From JAYPUA01 sp038133845 (lineage in GTDB: Bacteria; SAR324; NAC60-12): 64,000 nt of DNA. Below the pieces are notes generated by a model that searched no databases, was not told the origin of the DNA, and saw only the letters and a list, made by a program, of their open reading frames with translations. Positions within the stretch are counted from its first letter, which is position 1, and the number at the start of each line of letters is the position of its first letter. The DNA lies in the NCBI GenBank assembly GCA_038133845.1, contig JAYPUA010000015.1:1-64000 (forward strand), read 5' to 3'. This document shows positions 52,787 to 62,132 of this stretch, piece by piece. The translations under genes were made by a program, and so were the position numbers.

Positions 52787-53689
52787 ATGGGCCGCGCCTC
52801 AAGACGCGATCTGCTCTTTCTGCTGGTCATCCTCCTTCCGCTGGTCGTTCTGGTGGCGGCGCTGATCTACTATCCGGCGCTGGACACCTTCCTGACCTCG
52901 CTGACCAACGAGAACCTGCGGATCCGCCGTCCCCCAAAATTCATTGGCTGGAGTAACTACGCCAAGTTGCTGGGGCAGTCCGAGTTCTGGACCGTCACCT
53001 TGCGCTCCCTGCTCGTCGTCGCCTTGACTCTTCCGCTGGAGCTTGGGGTCGCGCTCGGGTTGGCCTTGCTCCTGACAGAGGTCTTTCCCGGACGATCCTT
53101 TGTCCGCACCCTGGTCCTCTTGCCCTGGATGCTGCCTCCGATTGTCAACGGCTTCCTCTGGGGCTGGCTGCTCAACGGAGAGTACGGGGCCCTGAACGGG
53201 CTGCTGTATCAGCTTGGGTGGATCGACGAGTACGTCACCTGGCTGCGGAATCCGGACACCCAGATTCTCTGGGTGGCGGTGGTCCAGACCTGGACCCGCT
53301 TCGCCTTCCCGACCATCATTCTGCTTGCGGGGCTGCAGTCGATCCCCACCGACTTGCTGGATGCGGCCAAAGTCGATGGTGCCTCGGCCTGGCAGAACTT
53401 CCGGCACGTGGTGTTTCCGCTGCTGCTGCCCAGCTTTGCCGTGGCCCTGACCATTGAGTTCATCGCCTCGTTCCAGATCTTTGATGTCATCTGGACTCTC
53501 ACCGCCGGAGGCTCTGCAGGAGGAGCCATCAACCCGTTCACCAAAACGCTGATGCTTTACAACTACGAGCTGGTCTTCCGGGACCTGCGGATCGGGCTGG
53601 GAGCGGCGCTCTCGTACCTGATCCTCTTCCTCTCTTTGGGAGTGGCCATCGTGTTTGTCACCCGGCTCTACAACCAATCCGTTCGCTAG
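52787..53689 (+). CDS. Carbohydrate ABC transporter permease (MalF type)
   Basis: A 300-residue inner-membrane protein with six predicted helices and the ABC permease loop DLLDAAKVDGASAWQNFRHVVFP (EAA motif) near residue 190. It begins with a short basic cytosolic N-terminus (GRASRRDLLFLL). It lies 80 bp after the binding-protein gene and pairs with the MalG-type gene downstream. Confidence 0.92.
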   Translation: MGRASRRDLLFLLVILLPLVVLVAALIYYPALDTFLTSLTNENLRIRRPPKFIGWSNYAKLLGQSEFWTVTLRSLLVVALTLPLELGVALGLALLLTEVFPGRSFVRTLVLLPWMLPPIVNGFLWGWLLNGEYGALNGLLYQLGWIDEYVTWLRNPDTQILWVAVVQTWTRFAFPTIILLAGLQSIPTDLLDAAKVDGASAWQNFRHVVFPLLLPSFAVALTIEFIASFQIFDVIWTLTAGGSAGGAINPFTKTLMLYNYELVFRDLRIGLGAALSYLILFLSLGVAIVFVTRLYNQSVR

Positions 53690-53703
53690 CCACAGAGGGC
53701 CCC

Positions 53704-54588
53704 ATGACCTCACTCACACACCAGAACAGCCCCCTGCGCCTGTTGCTGATCTACGGGCTGTGCGCGCTGGCGCTCCTCTGGGCCATCGGCCCCATCTACT
53801 GGGTCGCGGTCTCGTCCATCTCCACTCGCATGGAACTGTACGCCACTCCGATCAAGTCGTGGTTTCCTTCAGAGCCGACCTGGGACGCCTACATCCGTTT
53901 GTTTTCCGGAGGAGGGCAGTACCGCGGTGGCGAGGTGAGCCCCACCGATGGGCTGATGTGGTCCGGGCTCGTCAACACCCTGATCGTCTCGATCCTCTCT
54001 GCGGTGTTGGTCACGGTGCTCTCCACGAATGCCGGCTACGTGTTTGCCCGGATGAAGTTCCGCGGGAAGGGCTTCGTCTTCTTCTTCTTGATGCTGATGA
54101 TGCCTCTACCCATCTGGGTTTCCCTGATCGCCCTGTTCTTTCTGGTCAGTCAGGTGGGACTGCTGGACACGCTGCATGGGATGATTCTGCTCTTTGTTGT
54201 CTTTCTGCTGCCGCTGGGAATCTGGCTGATGTCCACCTTCGTCCGGGAGATCAACCCGGAGATTGAGGAGGCCGCAATGGTGGATGGCTGCAACCGCTGG
54301 CAGTTGATGCGCTGGATCATCTATCCGCTCTCGAAAGCCGGGATGGCCGCTGTGTTTCTGGTCTCCTTGCTGACTGTCTGGAACAACTTTCTGCTGCCGT
54401 TGATCTTCACCCGCGGTCCGGATTCCCAGATGCTCACAGTGGTGCTTTCGCTCTTTGTCGGTCAGTACGAGGTCGCCTGGGAAGACATGGCCGCAGCCGC
54501 CGTGGTCACCATGCTGCCTCCCTTCATCATCGCCCTCTTCTTCCAACGCTTCCTCATCCGAGGCATGACCCTGGGAGCCGTCAAGTGA
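53704..54588 (+). CDS. Carbohydrate ABC transporter permease (MalG type)
   Basis: A 294-residue inner-membrane protein with the EAA motif EIEEAAMVDGCNRWQLMRWI near residue 187 and MalG-like helices (LPIWVSLIALFFLVSQVGLL). A periplasmic loop near residue 60-80 is longer than usual. Its stop overlaps the GTG start of the NagZ-like gene (GTGA), giving translational coupling of transport and hydrolysis. Confidence 0.92.
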   Translation: MTSLTHQNSPLRLLLIYGLCALALLWAIGPIYWVAVSSISTRMELYATPIKSWFPSEPTWDAYIRLFSGGGQYRGGEVSPTDGLMWSGLVNTLIVSILSAVLVTVLSTNAGYVFARMKFRGKGFVFFFLMLMMPLPIWVSLIALFFLVSQVGLLDTLHGMILLFVVFLLPLGIWLMSTFVREINPEIEEAAMVDGCNRWQLMRWIIYPLSKAGMAAVFLVSLLTVWNNFLLPLIFTRGPDSQMLTVVLSLFVGQYEVAWEDMAAAAVVTMLPPFIIALFFQRFLIRGMTLGAVK

Positions 54589-56159
54589 GTACAGACCTTG
54601 AAACGCTGGCCAGCCGAGCCGGAGAACTCTTCCTGCTGGCCTTTGCCGGAAGCGACCCTGCCCCGGCACAGCAGATGATCCGCAACTATCACCTCTCCGG
54701 GCTCTACCTGAGCAACGACAACATCCCGGACACCTCGTCGGCCCGAGCCTTGACGAAAGCGGTTCAGGAGACGGCTCGCGACTCCGGAGAGGCCTTCCCG
54801 CTGCTGCTCGGAGTCGACCAGGAAGGAACCTGGTCGGTCATGGCCACCGACTCACATCCCGGACCGGGAAACCTCGCGCTGGGTGCTGCAGGAGCTCCGG
54901 AGTTGACCCACGCTCGCTACCGAGACCTGGCGCTGGAACTGCGGCAGAATGGGCTCAACCTCCTGCTTGCGCCCTGTGCCGATGTCAACACCAACCCGCA
55001 CAACGCAATCATCGGCATGCGCTCCTTCGGCACCCATCCGGAGGCTGTCGGGAAACACGTCGCTGCCGCAGTGCAGGGAGCGCGCTCGGGAGGAGCCCTC
55101 AGCACCCTCAAGCACTTTCCGGGACATGGAGACACGCTGGTGGATTCCCACCGCGACCTGCCCACCGTCAGCCGCAGCCGAGAGGATGTCTGGGACATCG
55201 ACCTGGCCCCCTTCCGGTGTGGAATTGAGGCCGGGGTTGACCTGGTGATGACCTCACACATCTGCTTCGATGCGCTCGATCCGGACACCCCCGCGACGTT
55301 CTCCCGAAAGATCTTGCACGACCTGCTGCGAAAGGAGATGGGCTTTTCCGGGCTGGTGATCTCGGACTCGATGAACATGCACTCGCTGCGCAAGCACTTC
55401 GACCCGGTCGAGGCTGCCGTCCGGGCGATCTCTGCTGGAGTCGACCTGATCATGCTGGCCGAAGAGCACTACGACCATGACGGCGCCTACCAGACTCGAC
55501 AGCGCCAACTCATCGAAGGACTGGCTGCAGAAATTCGCAAAGGACGCATCCCGGAAGCACGTCTGGAAGAAGCATTGAACCGAATTCAGGCCGTCAGGAA
55601 GTCTCTGAGTTCCGCCACTCCGGACACCTCTGCAGACTTTGCTCAGAGCGCAATTCAGGCAGCACGGCAGGCCCTGAGGGTCCACCATCAGAACCCCCGG
55701 TGGCGCTCCCCGCAGCCGGGCGCCACGGTTCGCCTGATACGCTCCTCCCCCGACTCCGCGTTCCTTGCCGCAACCCAGACCCGAGGAATCGGCCCAAACC
55801 CTCAGTGCTCGGCCTTTGATGCCCTGCACAAGGCGCTGGAACCGCATTTCTCTGTACACCTTCAACCTCCGTTTGCAGCGGTTTCCCAGGAAGATCCGGT
55901 GGTCTTGGTACTGGAAAACTACACCCTCCCCGGAGCGGATTTTGACCGCTCCCGCGACCCGGAGGTCATCCGCTGGGCGCAGTCGCTTGACCCGGCACAG
56001 GTCACCGTGATCGCTCTGCGGGATGCGTTTGAGTTGGTGGAGACGCATCCGCTGACCACGCTGTGCGCCTACAGCTTCCGGGAAGAGTCTGCAGAGCAGG
56101 CGGCGCTGTGGCTTGCCGGGCAGGTCCCGGAAGTTCGGAAAGGAGGAGCCTTTGGGTAA
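54585..56159 (+). CDS. nagZ: Family 3 glycoside hydrolase, NagZ-like beta-N-acetylhexosaminidase
   Basis: NagZ releases N-acetylglucosamine from muropeptides or chitin fragments. The 524-residue protein has the NagZ His-loop KHFPGHGDT followed by DSHRDLP near residue 175 and the nucleophile Asp in VISDSMNM near 260. No signal peptide is present, so it acts in the cytosol on imported sugars. It is longer than E. coli NagZ (341 residues); the extra C-terminal domain of about 180 residues recalls two-domain Gram-positive NagZ. It is coupled to the MalG-type permease. Confidence 0.88.
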   Translation: MSTDLETLASRAGELFLLAFAGSDPAPAQQMIRNYHLSGLYLSNDNIPDTSSARALTKAVQETARDSGEAFPLLLGVDQEGTWSVMATDSHPGPGNLALGAAGAPELTHARYRDLALELRQNGLNLLLAPCADVNTNPHNAIIGMRSFGTHPEAVGKHVAAAVQGARSGGALSTLKHFPGHGDTLVDSHRDLPTVSRSREDVWDIDLAPFRCGIEAGVDLVMTSHICFDALDPDTPATFSRKILHDLLRKEMGFSGLVISDSMNMHSLRKHFDPVEAAVRAISAGVDLIMLAEEHYDHDGAYQTRQRQLIEGLAAEIRKGRIPEARLEEALNRIQAVRKSLSSATPDTSADFAQSAIQAARQALRVHHQNPRWRSPQPGATVRLIRSSPDSAFLAATQTRGIGPNPQCSAFDALHKALEPHFSVHLQPPFAAVSQEDPVVLVLENYTLPGADFDRSRDPEVIRWAQSLDPAQVTVIALRDAFELVETHPLTTLCAYSFREESAEQAALWLAGQVPEVRKGGAFG

Positions 56160-57198
56160 CCCCTCCCGCTCCGCCTCCCTGTCTCGGTTGGCCTATCCCG
56201 GTTCCGGATGGGCGGTCGCTTTGGGCTCCGAGAACGCGTGGCAGGTCGAATGCTTTGGAACCACCGGTCCGTCCGGAGCGGCGATCACGGAGTCCACGCT
56301 CTTTGACGTCGCCTCGCTGACCAAGGTGGTGGCCACGCTCCCGGCATGCCTGGTGCTGATGAAAGCCGGGGAGTTGGACCTGGACCGTCCGCTCCGAGAG
56401 TACATCTCCAGCATTGGCTGGTTCCAGGAGCCGTCGCTGGGATCCGTGACCGCCCGACAGCTCCTGACCCACATCAGCGGACTTCCTGCATGGAAACCGC
56501 TGTTTGCGCAGTCCTCCAACCGCTCCGTGCTGGCCGCCGCAGTTCTGCAGTCGACGGTCGGACCTCCGGGCAAACGGGAGTACAGCGACCTCGGCCTGAT
56601 TCTGCTCGGACACCTGATTGAGTTGCTCTCCGGGAAGCCTCTGGATCAGTTTGTCGACCAGCAGGTGCTGCAGCCTCTGGGCATGCACCACACCGGGTTC
56701 AACCCGCAAGAGCGCTGGCCGGGAGTCGAGTGTGTGGCCACCGAGCGCTGCGGGTGGCGCAAAATGCTGCTTCAGGGAGTGGTGCATGACGAGAACGCCT
56801 TCGCGCTCGAGGGCGTCTCCGGACACGCCGGACTGTTCTCCAGCGTCCGTGACCTCGCACGATACCTGGAGGCCTGGCTGAACGAGCTGGCTCCGCTGGA
56901 GTTGGAGGCTCAGGCCCGGGAGATCTTCCAGACCGTGTCCACTCCCGGCGGAGCCCCGGAGTATGGGCTCGGATGGCGAGTGGCTCCTGGGCTCGATTTC
57001 TCTGGCCCAGGCAATCGCCCGGGAGCGTTTGGGCACACCGGCTATACCGGAACCAGCCTCTGGTTTCATCCGGAGGCACAGCAGGCCCTCGTGCTGCTCA
57101 ACAACCGTGTCTACCCGACCCGGGTCGGAACCGACTCGGCCATTCATGCGCTTCGCCAGCAGGTGCACGAGCACTTTTTGCGCGATCGCATTCGCTGA
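56152..57198 (+). CDS. Beta-lactamase-fold serine hydrolase
   Basis: This 348-residue cytosolic protein belongs to the penicillin-binding/AmpC-like fold: SxxK in VASLTKV near residue 53, YxN-type motif as YSDLGLI near 143, and HTGYTGTS near the C-terminus in place of the KTG box. It starts at TTG 56152 behind AGGAGGAGCC, overlapping the NagZ stop. The same pairing, GH3 NagZ with a beta-lactamase-like protein, occurs in the Bacillus ybbE-nagZ muropeptide cluster. An esterase or amidase on imported sugars is plausible. Confidence 0.85.
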   Translation: MGNPSRSASLSRLAYPGSGWAVALGSENAWQVECFGTTGPSGAAITESTLFDVASLTKVVATLPACLVLMKAGELDLDRPLREYISSIGWFQEPSLGSVTARQLLTHISGLPAWKPLFAQSSNRSVLAAAVLQSTVGPPGKREYSDLGLILLGHLIELLSGKPLDQFVDQQVLQPLGMHHTGFNPQERWPGVECVATERCGWRKMLLQGVVHDENAFALEGVSGHAGLFSSVRDLARYLEAWLNELAPLELEAQAREIFQTVSTPGGAPEYGLGWRVAPGLDFSGPGNRPGAFGHTGYTGTSLWFHPEAQQALVLLNNRVYPTRVGTDSAIHALRQQVHEHFLRDRIR

Positions 57199-57353
57199 AA
57201 TCAGGTCTCAGGCCTCCTCGGAGCCTCAGGCTTTTTTCTTTGCAAGATTTTCAGGCTGCACGTACTCTGCAACCCAGCCTTGAGGCCCGGCTTCATCCGG
57301 ACTGCAGAGGCGCAGGCTTGATCGCATCACAATCTTTTTTTCTGGAGAATCAC

Positions 57354-58322
57354 ATGCACTTGCTCATCACCGGCGCCGCGGGAATGCTGGGCCGCAAATT
57401 TGTGGAACGCCTCATCAAGGAGCCCGAGCTTGGAGGCCGTGAGGTGACGCGACTGACACTGGTCGACCTCGGGACGCCGGAGGGATTCGAGGCGTTTTCA
57501 GGAACCTGCGAGGCGCAGGGAGTGGATTTGGGAGAGCCTGGCGTGGCCGACCAGTTGGTCGCCCAGCGTCCGGACATGATCTTCCACCTTGCCGCCGTGG
57601 TTTCCGGAGAGGCCGAGGCCGACTTCGAGAAGGGCTACCGGGTCAATCTGGACAGCACCCGCATGCTGCTGGAGGCCGTCCGGGCACAGGACAACTACAA
57701 ACCTCGCTTCGTCTTCGCCTCGTCGATTGCCGTCTATGGCGCGCCGTTCCCGGATCCGATTCATGATACCCACCACCTCACCCCGCTCACCAGCTACGGG
57801 ACCCAGAAGGCGATCGGCGAACTGCTGCTTGCAGACTACTCTCGCCGGGGATTTCTGGAAGGCATCGGGCTGCGCCTGCCAACACTGTGCATCCGCCCGG
57901 GCAAGCCCAACAAGGCGGCCTCCAGCTTCTTCTCCGGGATCTTGCGCGAGCCGCTGAATGGGAAGGAGGCCCTCCTCCCGGTTTCTGAAGACGTCCGGCA
58001 CTGGCACGCCAGCCCGCGTGCTGCGGTCGGTTTTCTGGTACATGCCGCCTCGCTGGACCTGGGCCGTGTGGGGACCGCCTGCAACCTGAGCATGCCCGGG
58101 CTGTGCGCCACGGTTCGCGAACAGATTGAGGCGCTCGATCGCGTGGCCGGTCCGGAAGCGGTCAAGCTGATCCGACGTGAACCGGATCCGGTGGTGCAGA
58201 AAATTGTCGCCGGGTGGCCCCAGTGCCTCGACCCGCAACGGGCGCTGTCACTGGGCTTTCAGGCGGAGACGACCTTCGACGAGATCATCCGGGTGTACCT
58301 GGAGGAGGAGAAAGGGGAGTAG
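57354..58322 (+). CDS. denD: NAD-dependent epimerase/dehydratase, DenD-like D-erythronate dehydrogenase
   Basis: A 322-residue extended SDR with ITGAAGMLG at the N-terminus, DMIFHLAAVVSGEAE, catalytic Ser in VFASSIAVYG and YGTQK. The conserved HWHASPRAAVGFLVHAASLD and GLRLPTLCIRPGKPN stretches are characteristic of the DenD group, which oxidises D-erythronate. CTGGAGAATCAC precedes the ATG at 57354. It closes the carbohydrate operon, though a 155-bp gap allows its own promoter. No other erythronate genes are seen. Confidence 0.82.
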   Translation: MHLLITGAAGMLGRKFVERLIKEPELGGREVTRLTLVDLGTPEGFEAFSGTCEAQGVDLGEPGVADQLVAQRPDMIFHLAAVVSGEAEADFEKGYRVNLDSTRMLLEAVRAQDNYKPRFVFASSIAVYGAPFPDPIHDTHHLTPLTSYGTQKAIGELLLADYSRRGFLEGIGLRLPTLCIRPGKPNKAASSFFSGILREPLNGKEALLPVSEDVRHWHASPRAAVGFLVHAASLDLGRVGTACNLSMPGLCATVREQIEALDRVAGPEAVKLIRREPDPVVQKIVAGWPQCLDPQRALSLGFQAETTFDEIIRVYLEEEKGE

Positions 58323-58332
58323 CCCCGAAGAC

Positions 58333-59634
58333 TCAAGGGAGCAGATCGCGCAGGCGAAAGTAGGCCATGGCGAGCACGAGGGAAGGCATGCGGAGCAGCT
58401 TGCCTCCCGGAAAGTCGGAGTGTGGGATGCGGCTGAAGACATCGAACCGTTCGGCCGATCCGGCGACCCCTTCCGCCATCAGCTTCCCGGCCAGGGGCGC
58501 CATCGCCACCCCATGTCCGGAGAAGCCTTGGGCATACAGCACGTTGGGGGCCAGCCACCCCAGGTTTGGAGCCCGGTTCATGGTGATCCCGACAAACCCG
58601 CCCCAGGCATACTCCATCCGAGCCTCCTGAAGCTGAGGGAACACCAGCAGCATCCGCTCCCGCATGGCCTCCGCCAGATTCCGAGGCTCCATGGTCGAGT
58701 AGCTCACCCGCCCTCCAAAGAGCATTCGGTGGTCGGCCGAGAGCCGGTAGTAGTCCAGAACAAAGTTGATGTCGGCCACCGCCATGTTGTCGCGGATCAG
58801 TTCTCGGGCACGTGCCTCGCCCAGCGGCTCCGTGGCGCCGATGTAGGTCCCAACCGGCATCAGTCGCCTCCGGAGTGGACGTGACACCTCGCCAAGGTAG
58901 GCGTTCCCCGCCAACACCACAAACTTTGCCCGCAACGTCCCCCGGTCCGTGCGGATCCTCGCCGGGTCTCCAGCCTCCACCTCATGCACCGCAGTCGACT
59001 CGTGAATCACCGCGCCCGCACGCTCTGCGGCCTCGGCCAGCCCCAGCGTGAAGTTCAGCGGATGCAGGTGCCCGCTGTTCGGGTCAAAGAGCCCCGTGCG
59101 GTAGCGCTCCGTCTGAATCCGCTCACGCAGTTCGTCGCCCTCCCAAAGCTCCAGTCCGGAGTAGCCATACTCGCTCTCCAGGTCCTCTTTCCAGGCATGA
59201 AGGTCCTCGCTCTGCCGAGGCTTGATCGCCGCGTGCATCTGTCCTTGAACCAGGTCGCATTCAATCTGGTGAGTGCCCACCAGCTCCCGGACCAGCTCCA
59301 GGGACTCCAAGGACATCTTCCAGAGCTTGAGGGAGTCCTCACGTCCCACCAGGCTGCGCATCACCGGCATGTCGCAGCTGAAACCGAAGATGAACTGTCC
59401 TCCGTTGCGTCCGGAGGCCCCCCAGCCGACCCGCTGAGCCTCAAGCACCTTCACCCGGTAACCATGCTCGGCAAGGTGCAAGGCCGCCGAAAGCCCGCAC
59501 AGTCCGGCCCCCACCACGCACACGTCCGTCTCCTCCTCTCCGGAAAACGCCGGCCTCGCAGGGGCACGATGTGCCGAGGCCGCATAGTACGAGTTCGGAT
59601 GCTCAGAGGTGAGGGAGGCGGAAGGTGCAGTCAT
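58333..59634 (-). CDS. puuB: FAD-dependent oxidase, gamma-glutamylputrescine oxidase type
   Basis: This DAO-family enzyme (433 residues) has an N-terminal FAD motif DVCVVGAGLCGLSAALHLAE near residue 37, VGWGASGRNGGQF near 68 and the C-terminal GFSGHGVAMAPLAGKL. PuuB oxidises gamma-glutamylputrescine to the aldehyde. It lies 124 bp downstream of the puuA-like gene on the same strand, separated by a hairpin. PuuC and PuuD are not in the window, so the pathway is completed elsewhere or differs. Confidence 0.88.
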   Translation of the reverse strand: MTAPSASLTSEHPNSYYAASAHRAPARPAFSGEEETDVCVVGAGLCGLSAALHLAEHGYRVKVLEAQRVGWGASGRNGGQFIFGFSCDMPVMRSLVGREDSLKLWKMSLESLELVRELVGTHQIECDLVQGQMHAAIKPRQSEDLHAWKEDLESEYGYSGLELWEGDELRERIQTERYRTGLFDPNSGHLHPLNFTLGLAEAAERAGAVIHESTAVHEVEAGDPARIRTDRGTLRAKFVVLAGNAYLGEVSRPLRRRLMPVGTYIGATEPLGEARARELIRDNMAVADINFVLDYYRLSADHRMLFGGRVSYSTMEPRNLAEAMRERMLLVFPQLQEARMEYAWGGFVGITMNRAPNLGWLAPNVLYAQGFSGHGVAMAPLAGKLMAEGVAGSAERFDVFSRIPHSDFPGGKLLRMPSLVLAMAYFRLRDLLP

Positions 59635-59655
59635 GAATGCCTGGAGAACGAAGGG

Positions 59656-59679
59656 ACCTCCGGGACGGAAGCCGGAGGT
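59656..59679 (-). terminator. Hairpin between puuA and puuB
   Basis: ACCTCCGG and CCGGAGGT form a perfect 8-bp stem with an 8-nt loop in the 124-bp gap. It may attenuate transcription between puuA and puuB or protect mRNA. Confidence 0.4.
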
Positions 59680-59758
59680 CTCGGGGATTTCTGATCAGCT
59701 GGGTGGAGGAACGAGGCCCAGCACTTCAGTGTGGAGGATGCCCGAAAGGAGCGCAAGC

Positions 59759-61114
59759 TCAGAGCGTCTTCAGGTACCAGTCGTATTCAAGCGGATGGAA
59801 GAACTCCTGGAAAAGTTCCTGCTCTCCCCGCTTGAAGTTGGAGAACAGGCGCCAGAAGTCGCGCCCCAGCGCCTCCGGGAGGACCTGGGCGTTTTCAAAC
59901 GCCAGGGTCGCCTGCTCCCAGCTTCGAGGCAGATCCGGCCCGAGCGAGTAGGCATCTCCCATCACAGGAGGCGGAGGCTCCAACTCCTTGTTGATCCCGT
60001 GCTCCAGGCCCACCAGCAGGATGGCCACCAACAGGAACGGGTTCGCTCCGGCTCCGGCCAGCCGATGCTCGATGCGCGTCGACTCCGGGAGTCCGGCAGG
60101 AATCCGCAAGGCGGTGGTTCGGTTGTTCCAGCCCCAAGTCCGGTTGCAGGGGGCGAAGGACCCTGGCTTGAAGCGCTGGTAGGAGTTCGCGTGCGGTGCA
60201 CAGATCAGCATCGACTCCCTCATCAGATCCAGGATTCCGGCAATCGCGTGCTTGAGGGTCTTGCTCCCGTAGACGTCCTCGCCTTGAAAGAGGTTCTTGC
60301 CGTGCTCATCGAGCAAGCTCAGGTGCACATGCATCCCGTTTCCGGCCTGGTCCTGATAAGGCTTGGGCATGAAGGTCGCCTCCATGTCGTGACGCAGGGC
60401 CACGTTGCGGATGATGTGCTTGAGCATCAGGGCCTGTCCGCAGGCGAGCACCGGATCGGTCACGTGCTGCAGGTTCACCTCGAACTGCCCGGCATCCAGT
60501 TCGGCCACCGCGGTGTCTGCCGGGATGCCAAGGTCGTGTGCAGCACGCTGTACCTCCTTGAGGAAGGCTCCGTACGTGTCCAGCGCCCGGAAGGAGTACA
60601 GCTGGCTCTCCTTCTCGCGCACTCCGGTTCTCGGAGAGCGAGGCGGCTGCGGGAGGCCTTGACGGGTGAGCAGCTTGTCGATCAGGTAGAACTCCATCTC
60701 AATCGCCACCACCGGGGTGATCTTGCGCTCCTGAAAGCGTCGAACCACCGACTCCAACACCGTCCGGGGGTCACCGTAGTACCACCCGCCGCTGTCGCCT
60801 TCCATGCGCAGCTGCACCTGAGCAAGCCCCGGATGCCAGGGCACCACGCTGAAACTCTCCGGAATGAGCTGGCACCGACTGTCGCCATCACCGCTGGCAA
60901 ACCCCAGCCCGGTACGTTCAATCGTCTGTCCGGTCACGCTGAGCCCAAACACCGAGGTTGGCATGAAGGCACCTTCCGAAAAGATCTTGGGAAGTTTGGC
61001 CACGGAAACCCGCTTGCCCCGGAAAATCCCGTGCATGTCGGCAATCTGCAGATCCACAAATTCCAGTTCCGGATGCTCGGAGAGCACCCGGTTGATGGTT
61101 TCCTCGTTGTTCAT
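59759..61114 (-). CDS. puuA: Glutamine-synthetase-family gamma-glutamylputrescine synthetase
   Basis: PuuA ligates glutamate to putrescine with ATP. The 451-residue protein has the glutamine-synthetase ATP and metal motifs: EMEFYLID, AELDAGQFEVNL, GNGMHVHLSL near residue 258 and NRTWGWNNRTTALRIP near 330. The absence of the adenylylation-site Tyr region and pairing with a PuuB-like oxidase support polyamine use rather than nitrogen assimilation. Other GS-like ligases of amines are possible. Confidence 0.88.
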   Translation of the reverse strand: MNNEETINRVLSEHPELEFVDLQIADMHGIFRGKRVSVAKLPKIFSEGAFMPTSVFGLSVTGQTIERTGLGFASGDGDSRCQLIPESFSVVPWHPGLAQVQLRMEGDSGGWYYGDPRTVLESVVRRFQERKITPVVAIEMEFYLIDKLLTRQGLPQPPRSPRTGVREKESQLYSFRALDTYGAFLKEVQRAAHDLGIPADTAVAELDAGQFEVNLQHVTDPVLACGQALMLKHIIRNVALRHDMEATFMPKPYQDQAGNGMHVHLSLLDEHGKNLFQGEDVYGSKTLKHAIAGILDLMRESMLICAPHANSYQRFKPGSFAPCNRTWGWNNRTTALRIPAGLPESTRIEHRLAGAGANPFLLVAILLVGLEHGINKELEPPPPVMGDAYSLGPDLPRSWEQATLAFENAQVLPEALGRDFWRLFSNFKRGEQELFQEFFHPLEYDWYLKTL

Positions 61115-61153
61115 TTTAGGGGTGTTGAGAGAAGAGGGGGGCGGCGGGAGCCG

Positions 61154-61525
61154 TCAGCACTGGCGTTCCAGAGCACGGTTCCGGTAGGCCTTTTCGCGGT
61201 TCACGTCCTTTTGGGTAGGCAGACGCGGGGGAGGCGTGCCCTGAAGCATCTGGCGGAGGCGATGCTGCTGCCCATAGGAGAGCGGGATTCCCTTGCGCTT
61301 CCGGTTCCACGCGTCCAGTTCCATCATCCGTTGATGCTCTCCCGTGAACTGAGGCCGCTCCAGTTCCTCTTCCACTTCACGTTGCACCTTGTTCCGGCAG
61401 TTGGTCTTGAAGTGCTCTTTGAGAAACAGCCGATCCGTCGCATACTCCTGCGCTTGGGTCCACCCCGCAGAGAGGGCTCCTGCAAGGAGCAGCAAGGGAA
61501 GGAGCAGCAAGGGTCTGAAAAGCAT
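61154..61525 (-). CDS. Small secreted basic protein
   Basis: This 123-residue protein starts MLFRPLLLLPLLLLAGALSA, a strong Sec signal peptide with cleavage likely after AQA (near residue 24). The mature protein is charged and helical (VQREVEEELERPQ, DAWNRKRKGIPLSYGQQHRL) with one Cys in the middle and a C-terminal Cys. It lies 39 bp downstream of the GS-like gene's start, on the same strand upstream of it. No family is recognised. Confidence 0.6.
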   Translation of the reverse strand: MLFRPLLLLPLLLLAGALSAGWTQAQEYATDRLFLKEHFKTNCRNKVQREVEEELERPQFTGEHQRMMELDAWNRKRKGIPLSYGQQHRLRQMLQGTPPPRLPTQKDVNREKAYRNRALERQC

Positions 61526-62132
61526 TTTTCGATCGGGGCTCAAGTTTTTGCCAGAAGTTGCCGATAACGCAGTTAAGGATTGCCTTACCTTCAGGAAGGC
61601 AAGCAAATTTAACGCCCGAAATCCGTGCCGGCTCTCTTTGGGGAAATCAAGCTTTCCCAGAGAACGGCTGGATTCCAGTGTGTTTGTTCTTGGAAATCCC
61701 GAACCGAGTTCCTCTAGGCTTGCGCAGAGCCGCAGGAGAAACAAGTCGAACCACAGGGAACCGTCTCTTTCAGGACACCTCTCTGCGGGCCGGATGGGTT
61801 TGTTCTGGCTTCGCACAGTCCTCTTGACCTTGGCCAGGCTCCCTTGTGTCGATTTGCCTGAACGCCGGAGGGGTGGTTTCTCCCCTTCCCAAGTTCAGCC
61901 CAAGGCAAGAACTTGAGCGGGGAGCATTGCCCCCGCAGGTCAGATGTTGAGACCTGCAAGCAGACTGGGTCGAGGAACGTTACCCAACTGCAAGAAGGCT
62001 GGGTCGAGGAACGATACCCAACTGCAAGCACTCCTTGGAAAAGGAGAGCGCTGTGTTGTCGGGAATTCAGGAACCGTATTCTTTTTTTCATCCCCTTTAC
62101 GGGGTTCATCCTTTAACATGGAGAAGAGCGTC
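61526..62132. other. Long intergenic region with tandem repeat
   Basis: No credible gene is seen in this stretch of about 600 bases. It holds the 34-bp tandem repeat (61954-62030) and AT-rich patches near 62080-62110 that may be the promoter for the gene at 62133. Codon-like bias is absent in the open frames. Confidence 0.5.
61954..62030. repeat. 34-bp tandem direct repeat, 2.3 copies
   Basis: Units begin CTGCAAG at 61954, 61988 and 62022, exactly 34 bp apart. The first two share CTGGGTCGAGGAACG and TACCCAA, differing at four positions; the third is cut after 9 bases. Each unit contains an imperfect dyad TGGGT/ACCCA. Confidence 0.75.

Noticed and set aside
59609..61567. 652-residue plus-strand frame opposite puuA
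   Set aside because: It is a shadow; the minus strand encodes a complete glutamine-synthetase-family protein.
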